Below are positions 44,063-53,550 of a stretch of DNA of 64,000 nt, piece after piece. The number at the start of each line of letters is the position of its first letter. Within the stretch, counting starts at the first letter, position 1. The notes beneath the pieces are model-generated. The model was not told where the DNA came from. It saw only the letters and a program-made list of their open reading frames with translations, and did no database searches. Position numbers and translations under genes: made by a program. This DNA is from Cedecea neteri (lineage in GTDB: Bacteria; Pseudomonadota; Gammaproteobacteria; Enterobacterales; Enterobacteriaceae), in the NCBI RefSeq assembly GCF_000758305.1, contig NZ_CP009458.1:4774001-4838000 (forward strand), in the 5' to 3' direction.

Positions 44063-44153
44063 CCATAGCACGACGATAATATAAACGCAGCAATGGGTTT
44101 GTGGACATTTGATCCATTGAACAACTTTGAAATCGGACACTCGAGGTTTACAT

Positions 44154-45353
44154 ATGAACAAAAACAGAGGGTTTACGCCTCTGGCGGCCGTTCTGATGCT
44201 CTCAGGCAGCTTAGCGCTTACAGGATGTAACGAGAAAGAGACCCAGCAGAGTGCGCCGCACGCCCCGGAAGTGGGTGTAGTGACTCTGAAAAGCGCGCCA
44301 TTACAGATTACTACTGAGCTTCCAGGACGCACCAACGCCTTCCGCATCGCAGAAGTTCGTCCTCAGGTTAGCGGCATTATTCTGAAGCGTAACTTTACCG
44401 AAGGGAGCGACATTCAGGCCGGTGTTTCGCTGTATCAGATCGATCCTGCAACCTATCAGGCTGCGTACGACAGCGCAAAGGGCGACCTGGCAAAGGCCCA
44501 GTCCAGCGCTAATCTCGCACAGCTGACCGTTAAACGTTATCAGAAACTGCTGGGTACCAAGTACATCAGCCAGTCTGACTACGATACTGCGGCAGCAACC
44601 GCGCAGCAGGCAAACGCTGACGTCGTCGCTGCAAAAGCTGCGGTTGAAACTGCACGTATCAACCTGGCGTACACCAAAGTAACTTCGCCTATTAGCGGCC
44701 GCATCGGGAAATCCGCGGTCACCGAAGGTGCGCTGGTTACCAGCGGGCAAACCACCGCCCTCGCCACTGTTCAGCAGCTTGACCCTATCTACGTGGATGT
44801 GACCCAGTCCAGCGATGATTTCCTGCGTCTTAAGCAGGAGCTGGCCGACGGCAAACTGAAACAGGAAAACGGCAAAGCCAAAGTCCAACTGATGATGAAC
44901 AACGGTGTTGCCTACCCTCAGGAAGGCTCACTGGAATTCTCTGAAGTGACCGTTGACCAGACCACCGGGTCTATCACCCTGCGCGCTATCTTCCCTAACC
45001 CGGACAAAACCCTGCTGCCAGGGATGTTTGTTCGCGCCAAGCTGGAAGAAGGCGTTAACCCAAATGCCATCCTGGTTCCGCAGCAGGGGGTCACTCGTAC
45101 TCCACGCGGCGATGCCTCCGCGATGGTCGTAGGGAAGGATGACAAAGTTGAAGTTCGCCAGCTGCAAACCAGCCAGGCGATCGGCGACAAATGGCTGGTT
45201 ACCGATGGGTTACAAACAGGCGATCGCGTGATTGTTACCGGCCTACAGAAAGTAAAACCGGGTGTTCAGGTAAAAGCGCAGGAAGTTGCGGAAGACAATA
45301 AAGGCCAACAGCAACCCGCCGCAGGCGCGCAGTCAGAACAACCGAAGTCTTAA
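44154..45353 (+). CDS. acrA: AcrA, periplasmic adaptor (membrane fusion protein) of AcrAB-TolC
   Basis: A 399-aa lipoprotein (E. coli 397). The signal peptide ends in the lipobox LTGC with C25. A barrel-sandwich/lipoyl region, a long alpha-hairpin (ALAKAQSSANLAQLTVKRYQ-type heptads) and a beta-barrel follow. It links AcrB to TolC. The start at 44154 is chosen by homology (MNKNRGF). acrB follows after 22 nt. Confidence 0.97.
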   Translation: MNKNRGFTPLAAVLMLSGSLALTGCNEKETQQSAPHAPEVGVVTLKSAPLQITTELPGRTNAFRIAEVRPQVSGIILKRNFTEGSDIQAGVSLYQIDPATYQAAYDSAKGDLAKAQSSANLAQLTVKRYQKLLGTKYISQSDYDTAAATAQQANADVVAAKAAVETARINLAYTKVTSPISGRIGKSAVTEGALVTSGQTTALATVQQLDPIYVDVTQSSDDFLRLKQELADGKLKQENGKAKVQLMMNNGVAYPQEGSLEFSEVTVDQTTGSITLRAIFPNPDKTLLPGMFVRAKLEEGVNPNAILVPQQGVTRTPRGDASAMVVGKDDKVEVRQLQTSQAIGDKWLVTDGLQTGDRVIVTGLQKVKPGVQVKAQEVAEDNKGQQQPAAGAQSEQPKS

Positions 45354-45375
45354 CTCAAACAGGAGCCGTTAAGAC

Positions 45376-48300
45376 ATGTCTAAGTTTTTTATCGATCGCC
45401 CCATCTTTGCCTGGGTAATCGCCATCATTATTATGTTGGCGGGTGCGCTTGCGATCATGAAATTGCCTATCGCGCAGTATCCAACGATCGCGCCACCGGC
45501 AATTCAGATCTCGGCCAACTACCCGGGTGCAGATGCGAAAACGGTACAGGATTCAGTAACCCAGGTTATCGAACAGAATATGAACGGTATCGATGGCCTG
45601 TTATACATGTCCTCTACCAGTGATTCCTCTGGTACCGTTCAAATCACCATTACCTTCGATTCCGGCACCGATGCCGATATCGCACAGGTTCAGGTGCAGA
45701 ACAAACTTCAGTTGGCCATGCCGCTGCTGCCGCAGGAAGTACAGCAGCAAGGGGTTAGCGTCGAGAAGTCCTCAAGCAGCTTCCTGATGGTGCTCGGTAT
45801 GATCAGCACCGATGGTTCTATGAACCAGCAGGATATTGCGGACTACGTTGGCGCCACCATTAAAGACCCGGTCAGCCGTACTCACGGCGTAGGTGACGTT
45901 CAGCTGTTTGGTGCTCAGTACGCGATGCGTATCTGGATGGATCCGAACAAACTGAACAACTACCAGTTGACGCCGGTGGATGTGATCAACGCTATCAAGG
46001 CACAAAACGCCCAGGTAGCCGCAGGCCAGCTCGGTGGGACACCGCCGGTCAAAGGCCAGCAGTTGAACGCCTCCATCATTGCGCAAACCCGTCTGAAATC
46101 AGCAGAAGAGTTCAGCAAAATCCTGATGAAAGTGAATCAGGATGGCTCTCGCGTTCTGCTTAAAGACGTGGCAAAAGTTGAGCTGGGCGGCGAAAGCTAT
46201 GACGTTATCGCTCGCTATAACGGCCAGCCTGCTGCCGGTCTGGGTGTTAAACTGGCCACCGGTGCTAACGCCCTGGATACCGCCGAAGCGGTACGCGCCA
46301 CGGTAGAAAAACTTCAGCCTTACTTCCCGGCGGGCCTGAAGGTTGTGTATCCGTACGACACCACGCCGTTCGTTAAAATCTCCATTAACGAAGTGGTGAA
46401 AACGCTGGTCGAAGCTATCGTGCTGGTGTTCCTGGTAATGTATCTGTTCCTGCAGAACTTCCGGGCAACGCTGATTCCAACCATTGCGGTACCGGTGGTA
46501 CTGCTGGGCACGTTCGCTATCCTTGCCGCCTTTGGCTACTCGATAAACACCCTGACGATGTTCGGCATGGTGCTGGCGATAGGCCTGTTGGTGGATGACG
46601 CCATCGTTGTGGTTGAGAACGTCGAGCGCGTGATGGTGGAAGATGGACTGCCACCGAAGGAAGCCACGCGCAAATCCATGGGTCAGATTCAGGGCGCGCT
46701 GGTCGGTATCGCGATGGTACTGTCTGCGGTATTCGTCCCAATGGCGTTCTTCGGCGGTTCTACCGGTGCCATCTACCGTCAGTTCTCGATTACTATCGTT
46801 TCGGCGATGGTGCTGTCAGTACTGGTCGCGATGATCCTGACTCCCGCTCTCTGTGCAACCATGCTTAAGCCAATTCCGAAAGGTCATCACGATGACAAGA
46901 AAGGGTTCTTCGGCTGGTTCAACAGAATGTTCGACAAGAGCACGCACCACTACACCGACAGCGTCGGTAACATTCTGCGTAGCACCGGTCGTTACCTGCT
47001 GCTGTATCTGATGATTGTGGTTGGCATGGCGGTTCTGTTTGTTCGTCTGCCAAGCTCGTTCCTGCCGGATGAGGACCAGGGCGTTCTGTTAGCCATGGCG
47101 CAGCTGCCAGCGGGGGCAACCCAGGAACGTACGCAGAAAGTGCTGGATGAAGTCACGGATTACTTCCTGACGAAAGAGAAAGCCAACGTTAACTCCGTGT
47201 TTACCGTTAACGGCTTCGGCTTCTCCGGTCGTGGTCAGAACACCGGCCTGGCGTTCGTTTCGCTGAAAGACTGGAGTGAACGTTCAGGGGAAGAGAACAA
47301 GGTTCCGGCCATTGCTGGCCGCGCCATGGGTACCTTCTCGCAGATTAAAGATGCAATGGTGTTTGCCTTTAACCTGCCGGCGATTGTCGAGCTGGGTACC
47401 GCAACCGGCTTTGACTTCCAGCTGATTGACCAGGCAAACCTTGGCCACGAGCAGCTCACACAGGCTCGTAACCAGCTGTTCGGCATGATTGCCCAGCACC
47501 CTGACCTACTGGTTGGCGTACGTCCGAACGGTCTGGAAGATACACCGCAGTTCAAAATCGATATCGATCAGGAAAAAGCACAGGCGCTGGGGGTGTCCAT
47601 TAGCGATATCAATACCACGCTGGGGGCAGCCTGGGGCGGGAGCTACGTCAATGACTTCATCGACCGTGGCCGCGTGAAGAAAGTGTACGTCATGGCCGAA
47701 GCGCCATACCGTATGCTGCCAAGCGATATCGGCAACTGGTACGTGCGTGGTTCTTCCGGCCAGATGGTACCGTTCTCCGCGTTCTCTACCTCACGCTGGG
47801 AATACGGTTCGCCACGTCTGGAACGTTACAATGGCTTGCCGTCCATGGAAATTCTTGGCCAGGCAGCACCGGGTAAAAGTACCGGTGAGGCAATGGACAT
47901 GATGGAACAGCTTGCATCGAAACTGCCAACCGGCATTGGCTTTGACTGGACGGGCATGTCCTACCAGGAACGTCTGTCCGGTAACCAGGCCCCTGCCCTG
48001 TACGCCATCTCGCTGATTGTGGTGTTCCTGTGTCTGGCGGCGTTGTATGAGAGCTGGTCAATTCCGTTCTCGGTCATGCTGGTTGTTCCGCTTGGCGTAT
48101 TCGGTGCCCTGCTGGCCGCAACAATGCGCGGCCTCACCAACGACGTTTACTTCCAGGTTGGCCTGCTAACAACCATTGGCCTGTCGGCGAAGAACGCGAT
48201 ACTTATCGTTGAATTCGCCAAAGATCTGATGGAGAAAGAAGGCAAAGGCCTGATTGAAGCAACGCTGGAAGCCGTGCGTATGCGTCTGCGTCCGATTCTG

Positions 48301-48525
48301 ATGACTTCTCTGGCATTTATCCTCGGGGTAATGCCGCTGGTTATCAGTACCGGTGCGGGCAGTGGCGCGCAAAACGCCGTAGGTACCGGTGTAATGGGCG
48401 GCATGGTGACCGCGACCGTGCTGGCTATCTTCTTCGTTCCGGTGTTCTTCGTGGTGGTACGCCGCCGCTTCAGCCGCAAGAGTGAAGATATTGAACATGC
48501 GCATGCGGTAGAGCATCACCAGTAA
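45376..48525 (+). CDS. acrB: AcrB, RND multidrug efflux transporter
   Basis: A 1049-aa protein, the same length as in E. coli. It has 12 membrane helices and two periplasmic porter loops. The proton-relay Asp pair lies in LLVDDAIVVVENVERV, and the sequence begins MSKFFIDRPIFAWVIAI. It exports antibiotics, dyes and bile salts via TolC. A terminator follows 18 nt after the stop. Confidence 0.98.
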   Translation: MSKFFIDRPIFAWVIAIIIMLAGALAIMKLPIAQYPTIAPPAIQISANYPGADAKTVQDSVTQVIEQNMNGIDGLLYMSSTSDSSGTVQITITFDSGTDADIAQVQVQNKLQLAMPLLPQEVQQQGVSVEKSSSSFLMVLGMISTDGSMNQQDIADYVGATIKDPVSRTHGVGDVQLFGAQYAMRIWMDPNKLNNYQLTPVDVINAIKAQNAQVAAGQLGGTPPVKGQQLNASIIAQTRLKSAEEFSKILMKVNQDGSRVLLKDVAKVELGGESYDVIARYNGQPAAGLGVKLATGANALDTAEAVRATVEKLQPYFPAGLKVVYPYDTTPFVKISINEVVKTLVEAIVLVFLVMYLFLQNFRATLIPTIAVPVVLLGTFAILAAFGYSINTLTMFGMVLAIGLLVDDAIVVVENVERVMVEDGLPPKEATRKSMGQIQGALVGIAMVLSAVFVPMAFFGGSTGAIYRQFSITIVSAMVLSVLVAMILTPALCATMLKPIPKGHHDDKKGFFGWFNRMFDKSTHHYTDSVGNILRSTGRYLLLYLMIVVGMAVLFVRLPSSFLPDEDQGVLLAMAQLPAGATQERTQKVLDEVTDYFLTKEKANVNSVFTVNGFGFSGRGQNTGLAFVSLKDWSERSGEENKVPAIAGRAMGTFSQIKDAMVFAFNLPAIVELGTATGFDFQLIDQANLGHEQLTQARNQLFGMIAQHPDLLVGVRPNGLEDTPQFKIDIDQEKAQALGVSISDINTTLGAAWGGSYVNDFIDRGRVKKVYVMAEAPYRMLPSDIGNWYVRGSSGQMVPFSAFSTSRWEYGSPRLERYNGLPSMEILGQAAPGKSTGEAMDMMEQLASKLPTGIGFDWTGMSYQERLSGNQAPALYAISLIVVFLCLAALYESWSIPFSVMLVVPLGVFGALLAATMRGLTNDVYFQVGLLTTIGLSAKNAILIVEFAKDLMEKEGKGLIEATLEAVRMRLRPILMTSLAFILGVMPLVISTGAGSGAQNAVGTGVMGGMVTATVLAIFFVPVFFVVVRRRFSRKSEDIEHAHAVEHHQ

Positions 48526-48543
48526 GCCGTTCAATCACATAAC

Positions 48544-48570
48544 AAAAGGCCGCGTAATGCGGCCTTTTTT
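48544..48570 (+). terminator. acrAB terminator
   Basis: AAAAGGCCGC and GCGGCCTTTTTT arms around GTAAT; a textbook intrinsic terminator usable on both strands. Confidence 0.93.
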
Positions 48571-49089
48571 ATAAATACAGAAACCGGTTTCAGCATTGTT
48601 ATTTTGGATTTCTTATTTCCACATTCACTTCTCTCTCCCGCATTATCTTCAACATAAATGCCACCTCATTTCGGAGAAAATAACGCTTAAATGCTCGTTA
48701 ATCCATGATTAACGAAACAACAAAAACCGAAGTGTTACATTTATTTGGGAATATTCTTACAAATTAACGCCTGGTTTTTAGCCGGATACAGAATAGTCTT
48801 ATAGATTGATTAACCAGCTGAAAGTTATAAATATTACCCATTATGGGTTAATGTATCCCTGAGAATTTAAGTTAAAATTCATACGAAAGTTTTAATTCAC
48901 ATTTAGTAACGTATTCTCTTTTTTTAACTTAATTGTAATTTTTCGTTAGAGCCGCATGAAATCCAGGCAATATTGATTTATAGTTACAGCACATGTAATA
49001 ATCGTGGCAACAGTTCTTCACCTCATCAGGTGTGTCCACCCCAACCCGTTGTGTTTATCATTTGGTTTACCGATAAAAGGGGCAGCACT
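48571..49089 (+). other. AT-rich control region upstream of tomB-hha with a 19-bp palindrome
   Basis: About 520 bases without a gene, markedly AT-rich. A perfect inverted repeat with 8-bp arms (CGTTAATC-CAT-GATTAACG) lies at 48696-48714. Its binding factor is not identified. The rest shows A/T tracts typical of H-NS-bound promoter regions. Long upstream regions are usual for tomB-hha. No small RNA was recognised. Confidence 0.5.
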
Positions 49090-49464
49090 ATGGACGAATA
49101 CTCACCAAAGCGGCACGACATCGCGCAGCTTAAGTTCCTCTGTGAGAGTCTGTATCACGATTGTCTGACCAATCTTGGTGAGAGCAATCATGGGTGGGTT
49201 AATGATCCTACATCGGCCATTAATCTACAGTTGAATGAATTGATTGAGCACATTGCTGCATCGGCGCTTAATTATAAGATTAAGTATCCAGATGAGAGCA
49301 AATTGATTGAACAGATTGATGAATACCTGGACGATACTTTCATGTTATTTAGCAATTACGGCATTAACGCACAGGACTTGCAGCGGTGGCGTAAATCAGG
49401 GAATCGCTTGTTCAGATGTTTCATCAGTGAGAGTCGCGCTAACCCAGTAAGCCACTCGTTCTAA
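49090..49464 (+). CDS. tomB: TomB, Hha toxin-modulating antitoxin
   Basis: A 124-aa protein, the same length as in E. coli and nearly identical over MDEYSPKRHDIAQLKFLCESLYHDC and LNELIEHIAA. E. coli TomB antagonises Hha, in part through oxidation of a Hha Cys. The start at 49090 is chosen by homology; the frame extends upstream without homology. It is followed by hha after 27 nt. Confidence 0.96.
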   Translation: MDEYSPKRHDIAQLKFLCESLYHDCLTNLGESNHGWVNDPTSAINLQLNELIEHIAASALNYKIKYPDESKLIEQIDEYLDDTFMLFSNYGINAQDLQRWRKSGNRLFRCFISESRANPVSHSF

Positions 49465-49491
49465 AAATATTAAAATACTTAAGGCGAATTT

Positions 49492-49707
49492 ATGACTACC
49501 AAGCTCACTAAGACCGATTATTTGATGCGCCTGCGGCGTTGTCAGACAATTGATACGCTGGAACGCGTAATAGAAAAAAATAAATATGAATTATCAGATA
49601 ATGAACTGGCGGTATTTTATTCAGCAGCCGACCACCGTCTTGCAGAACTGACGATGAATAAACTGTATGATAAAATCCCACCTTCAGTGTGGAAATTTAT
49701 TCGTTAA
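49492..49707 (+). CDS. hha: Hha, H-NS-associated modulator
   Basis: A 71-aa protein (E. coli 72), nearly identical (LTKTDYLMRLRRCQTIDTLE, with the conserved Cys). It joins H-NS at foreign AT-rich promoters and represses virulence and plasmid genes. Cotranscribed with tomB. Confidence 0.97.
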   Translation: MTTKLTKTDYLMRLRRCQTIDTLERVIEKNKYELSDNELAVFYSAADHRLAELTMNKLYDKIPPSVWKFIR

Positions 49708-49958
49708 TAGTTGTCTTATTAAATAATATTTAAAATCACATTTTATCTCCTGTTATTGTCTGGTTTGTCTCAGTCGATGTTGCACAGGTTTGGATTAACA
49801 GCCGTTAACCAGCCAGCGAAATACCGCAAGCACTCCTCAACGCTAACCTTGCCGCGCCGCACTCTGCGACGTGAGGTTCATCACGCTCAGGGAACGATAC
49901 CCACTCTTTTCTTTCGAAATTCAGGTAGCCTTGCAGGCCACTGAAGAGGGAACCCGTG

Positions 49959-50510
49959 ATGAGTGAAGAAAAGCGTAAAATGATTGCCGGAGAGCTATAC
50001 CGGCCTGGAGACGAAACCCTGCAGCGAGAAAGCCACAAAGCGCGTCAGCTGCTGCATCGCTACAACCAAAGCTCGCCGGACGAGCAGGCATACCGCGATG
50101 AGATCCTCTCCGAGCTGCTTGGCCAGAGCGAAGGGGCTTACATCGAACCCACTTTCCGCTGCGACTACGGCTACAACATCTACCTGGGTAAAAACTTCTA
50201 CGCCAATTTCGAATGCGTCATGCTGGACCCTTGCCCTATTCGCATTGGTGACAACTGTATGCTGGCGCCCGGCGTTCATATTTATACCGCAACCCATCCC
50301 CTTGATGCCGAAACAAGAAATAGCGGCGTCGAACTGGGCAAGCCGGTGACAATTGGCAATAACGTCTGGATTGGTGGACGCGCGGTTATTAATCCGGGCG
50401 TCACCATTGGCGATAATGTCGTGGTAGGCTCAGGTTCTGTCGTCACCAAAGACATTCCGGCCAACTGCGTTGTCGCGGGTAATCCAGCCCGTATTATTAA
50501 GATGCTTTAA
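49959..50510 (+). CDS. maa: Maa, maltose O-acetyltransferase
   Basis: A 183-aa hexapeptide-repeat acetyltransferase (E. coli 183). The N-terminal Mac domain (EKRKMIAGELYRPGDETL) is followed by a left-handed beta-helix with PTFRCDYGYNI, HIYTATHPLD (catalytic His) and GNNVWIGGRAVINPGVTIGD. It acetylates maltose and glucose with acetyl-CoA. The ATG at 49959 is preferred over a GTG one codon earlier. Confidence 0.95.
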   Translation: MSEEKRKMIAGELYRPGDETLQRESHKARQLLHRYNQSSPDEQAYRDEILSELLGQSEGAYIEPTFRCDYGYNIYLGKNFYANFECVMLDPCPIRIGDNCMLAPGVHIYTATHPLDAETRNSGVELGKPVTIGNNVWIGGRAVINPGVTIGDNVVVGSGSVVTKDIPANCVVAGNPARIIKML

Positions 50511-50636
50511 GACGGGCAGACCAGTTAACTGTTATGGTTATTTTTGGCTTATCTGTTACTTTTTTGCCTGGCCTGTGGTTCTTAAAATAGTCTGGTCATG
50601 CGTACAACCGATAACAGAGAACTTAGAAGGCACACC

Positions 50637-51113
50637 ATGTCAGAAATTCAGCGCCTGCTTACCAATACCATCGAACATCTGAATGAAACTGAAAAGCGCG
50701 ATAATCGCCCGCGCTTCAGTATCAGTTTTATCCGCAAGCATCCCGGATTGTTTATCGGCATGTATATCGGCTGGTTTGCCACAATGTGGGTAATGCTGGA
50801 ATCAGAAACCCTGGCGGACTCAGTATGGCTGCTGGTCGTGCTGTTCGCGCTGATGAACGCGTTTTTCTTCTTTGACGTCAACCCTCGCTACCGCTACAGC
50901 GATATTGACGTGCTCGATCTGCGCGTTTGCTATAACGGCGAGTGGTACAACACCCGCAATGTACCCACGGCGCTAATCGATGAAATTCTCAGTTCTCCTG
51001 GCGTGGATGAAGAGCAAAAATCGTTGTTACACAAAATGCTCAGCCGAAAAGGGGAACTGTCGTTTTATGACGTTTTTTCACTCACCCGCCAGCAGCCTGC
51101 GGGTGAGCGATAA
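50637..51113 (+). CDS. ylaC: YlaC, DUF5455/YlaC-family inner-membrane protein
   Basis: A 158-aa protein (E. coli 156). A conserved N-terminal amphipathic part (FSISFIRKHPGLFIG) is followed by two membrane helices (MYIGWFATMWVMLES; VWLLVVLFALMNAFFFF) and a soluble C-terminal domain (LDLRVCYNGEWYNTR). Function unknown. The start at 50637 is chosen by homology. A GC-rich inverted repeat at its 3' end (about 51080-51106) may terminate transcription. Confidence 0.92.
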   Translation: MSEIQRLLTNTIEHLNETEKRDNRPRFSISFIRKHPGLFIGMYIGWFATMWVMLESETLADSVWLLVVLFALMNAFFFFDVNPRYRYSDIDVLDLRVCYNGEWYNTRNVPTALIDEILSSPGVDEEQKSLLHKMLSRKGELSFYDVFSLTRQQPAGER

Positions 51114-51116
51114 CCA

Positions 51117-51257
51117 CTAGCGACGTTTTTTACGTCCCTGCACCGCTTTAAAGCGCGGATTAGATTTGCAAATCACATACAGCCGCCCCTTACGCTTCAC
51201 AATCTGGCAGTCGGGGTGGCGCTGTTTTGCACTGCGAAGTGAATTCAATACCTGCAT
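51117..51257 (-). CDS. ykgO: Ribosomal protein L36 type B, zinc-independent paralogue
   Basis: A short gene of 46 aa. It begins MQVLNSLRSAKQRHPDCQIV and ends FKAVQGRKKRR, nearly identical to E. coli YkgO (RpmJ2). It lacks the zinc-binding Cys/His set of standard L36. It starts 3 nt after the ykgM stop, so it is in the same Zur-controlled transcript and allows zinc to be spared when scarce. Confidence 0.96.
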   Translation of the reverse strand: MQVLNSLRSAKQRHPDCQIVKRKGRLYVICKSNPRFKAVQGRKKRR

Positions 51258-51260
51258 CTC

Positions 51261-51521
51261 TTAAGACTCCTTCCCGCCAAAGAACTTGCCGAAACGCTGC
51301 TGGAAGCGCGCCGGGCCGCCTTCATTGACGAAGACTTTCTGTTTGCCGGTGTAATGAGGATGCGAAGCAGAAGAAACTTCGATCGTCACGTAGGGGTAAG
51401 TCACCCCATCCAGCTCAATCTCGCGGTCGGTTTTGATCGTCGAGCCCACTTTAAAATATTCATTTACGCTGGTGTCGTGAAACACCACGGTCCGGTAAAA
51501 CGGATGGATATCGCGCTGCAT
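51261..51521 (-). CDS. ykgM: Ribosomal protein L31 type B, zinc-independent paralogue
   Basis: An 86-aa protein (E. coli YkgM/RpmE2 87). HPFYRTVVFHDTS and TIKTDREIELDGVTYPYVT are conserved, and there is no CxxC zinc ribbon. It replaces zinc-containing L31 under zinc limitation. The C-terminal third (KVFVNEGGPARFQQRFGKFFG) differs from E. coli. First gene of ykgM-ykgO with a Zur-like box upstream. Confidence 0.95.
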   Translation of the reverse strand: MQRDIHPFYRTVVFHDTSVNEYFKVGSTIKTDREIELDGVTYPYVTIEVSSASHPHYTGKQKVFVNEGGPARFQQRFGKFFGGKES

Positions 51522-51533
51522 AAAAATTATCCC

Positions 51534-51556
51534 GATATGTTATAACGTAACAATAA
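51534..51556 (-). promoter_or_regulatory. Zur-like operator upstream of ykgM
   Basis: A 23-bp imperfect palindrome containing ATGTTATA ... TAACA, matching the Zur pattern GAAATGTTATA-N-TATAACATTTC well in the left half and partly in the right half. It lies 13 bp upstream of the ykgM start. Confidence 0.7.
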
Positions 51557-51618
51557 AATAAAAGATGATTGGGTAAATTGCAAGCGGGGTTTAAGCGGGA
51601 AAAAGGATCAGAAAGAAA

Positions 51619-51639
51619 CGGGCACCGCCTGGGTGCCCG
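51619..51639 (-). terminator. Terminator of the chemoreceptor gene
   Basis: CGGGCACC (51619-51626) pairs with GGTGCCCG (51632-51639), followed on the minus strand by TTTCTTTCT, just past the stop at 51646. Confidence 0.8.
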
Positions 51640-51645
51640 CTGGGG

Positions 51646-53550
51646 TTAGAGTTTAAATCCAGCGACGACTCGCTCAAGCTGGGTGGATTGTTCCGCCATC
51701 GAATGCGAGGCGGAAGAGACTTCCTGGACCAGCGCGGCGTTCTGCTGAGTGGTGCTATCCAGCTGATTAATGGCCAGATTCACCTGCTCAATGCCCGTGC
51801 TCTGCTCGCGGCTGGAAGACATAATTTCGGCCATCAGCGTCGTCACGTTACGTACGCCCTGAGTCAGCTCTTCCATCGTGCTGCCAGCCTGAGTAACCAG
51901 CTCAGTCCCCAGATTCACATTGCTCACCGAATTTTCGATCAGCGCTTTAATTTCCCGTGCCGATTGCGCGGAGCGTTGAGCCAGGCTGCGAACTTCAGAG
52001 GCCACAACCGCAAAACCACGGCCCTGTTCACCGGCTCGGGCAGCCTCAACGGCGGCGTTGAGTGCCAGGATATTGGTCTGGAAAGCGATGCTGTCAATCA
52101 CGCTGATAATATCCACCACTTTGCCGGAAGAAGTCTGAATAGCATTCATCGTGCTGACGACCTGCTTCACCACTTCTCCCCCTTTCACCGCCACGCTGGA
52201 CGCTTCACGCGCCAGCTCGTTGGCATGGGCGGCGTTGTCGGCATTCTGGCGAACGGTGCTGGTCAGCTCCTCCATCGAGGCCGCCGTTTGCTCAATCGAA
52301 CTGGCCTGATCTTCGGTGCGGGCGGACAGATCCTGGTTGCCCGTCGCAATCTGATGAGAGGCCGAAGAAATGGCTCGGGCGCTGTCCCCCACCTGCCGCA
52401 GCATGGTTTGCAGATAAATAATCACGCCGTTAAAACTGTCGATAATGGCGTTAAATTCCGGGCTGCTGGTTGGCTCCAGGCGCTGCGTCAGGTCGGCACC
52501 GCCAGCGGAAAGGCGGCTGATGTTGTGGTTAAGATCACCCAGGCGGCGCATCATATTGCGAACAAACAGCACCAGGATCCCGAGTAAAACGATCGCCATC
52601 GGGATCTGCACCATGCCAAGGCGCAGCAGAATCGCGTCCGTTTGTTTGGTCAACAGCGCGGTTGGCAGGTCAACCGCCAGAATCCACGGGCTGCCTTTTA
52701 CCGTCTGTAAAATAACGGTGTGTGAAGTACCGTCGTTATCGTATTCATTCTCACTGCTCTGGCTGGCATTAAAACCGGGCAACATTCCCTGAACCGCTTT
52801 CGCCATTGGCAGCGAGCCACTCAGCTCAGAAAGATTCTTTAAGCCCGCCGTTTTGCCAATCTGATCCGCGTTACCGACAACTTTCCCGTCGGCTTCGATG
52901 ATCAGCACCTGGCCTTTCACCGCCTCGCTCATCTGTTTGGCCAGTTGATTAAAGAAGCCCAGCGTGACGTCGATTGTTGCCACGCCCCACGGCTGCCCCT
53001 CTTTGGTAATCGCCATGGCGCAGTTAGTCCTCGGCTGCGGGCTGGCGTCATCCTGGTAGGCGTTCGCCCAGGCACATTGCCCGGCCGGAGAAGCCAGTCC
53101 GGCTTTGTACCACACCTGCTCGTAGTAGTTAGGCGCGGCATCCGAGTTCCAGTAGGTGTTTTCTTCAAGTTTATTGCTGCCGTTGCGGGCAAAGAAAGTG
53201 CTGAACTTATTGCGCCCCGCCTCGCGTTTTTCCGGCAAAGGCCAGATGCCGCCGCCAAACACGTTCACATCCTGGTACTGATCCACCAGCGTCGGTAATA
53301 ACTTATTAATATCATCGCTTTGCATCGCAGCCACGGACTGGGTAATGCTGCGCATCTGCGCCTGCACGCGGTTCATCTGCTCGGTGATATTGACCGCCAC
53401 GTTATCCACTTCGAAGCGAATCAGCTGGGTTTCATTGCGCTTAAGCTGCGGCGTCACAAAAAAGTGAATCACCAGCGAAGTAACCGCAATTAACAACATG
53501 AAAAACAAACATAAAGAGGTAATAAATCGGGATTGTGTAGTTTTTAGCAT
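51646..53550 (-). CDS. Methyl-accepting chemotaxis protein with periplasmic Cache-type sensor
   Basis: A 634-aa receptor. TM1 is at about residues 11-32, followed by a ~270-residue periplasmic domain of the double-Cache type (VFGGGIWPLPEKREAGRN, TYWNSDAAPNYYEQVWYKAG, GVATIDVTLGF), TM2 at about 310-332, HAMP, and a signalling coiled coil with the invariant hairpin IDSIAFQTNILALNAAVEAA and RSLAQRSAQSAREIKALI. It ends in VAGFKL, without the NWETF-type CheR tether, so adaptation would depend on other receptors. A Cache fold suggests amino- or organic-acid ligands, which is inference. It is unlike the four E. coli Tar-type receptors. Confidence 0.9.
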   Translation of the reverse strand: MLKTTQSRFITSLCLFFMLLIAVTSLVIHFFVTPQLKRNETQLIRFEVDNVAVNITEQMNRVQAQMRSITQSVAAMQSDDINKLLPTLVDQYQDVNVFGGGIWPLPEKREAGRNKFSTFFARNGSNKLEENTYWNSDAAPNYYEQVWYKAGLASPAGQCAWANAYQDDASPQPRTNCAMAITKEGQPWGVATIDVTLGFFNQLAKQMSEAVKGQVLIIEADGKVVGNADQIGKTAGLKNLSELSGSLPMAKAVQGMLPGFNASQSSENEYDNDGTSHTVILQTVKGSPWILAVDLPTALLTKQTDAILLRLGMVQIPMAIVLLGILVLFVRNMMRRLGDLNHNISRLSAGGADLTQRLEPTSSPEFNAIIDSFNGVIIYLQTMLRQVGDSARAISSASHQIATGNQDLSARTEDQASSIEQTAASMEELTSTVRQNADNAAHANELAREASSVAVKGGEVVKQVVSTMNAIQTSSGKVVDIISVIDSIAFQTNILALNAAVEAARAGEQGRGFAVVASEVRSLAQRSAQSAREIKALIENSVSNVNLGTELVTQAGSTMEELTQGVRNVTTLMAEIMSSSREQSTGIEQVNLAINQLDSTTQQNAALVQEVSSASHSMAEQSTQLERVVAGFKL

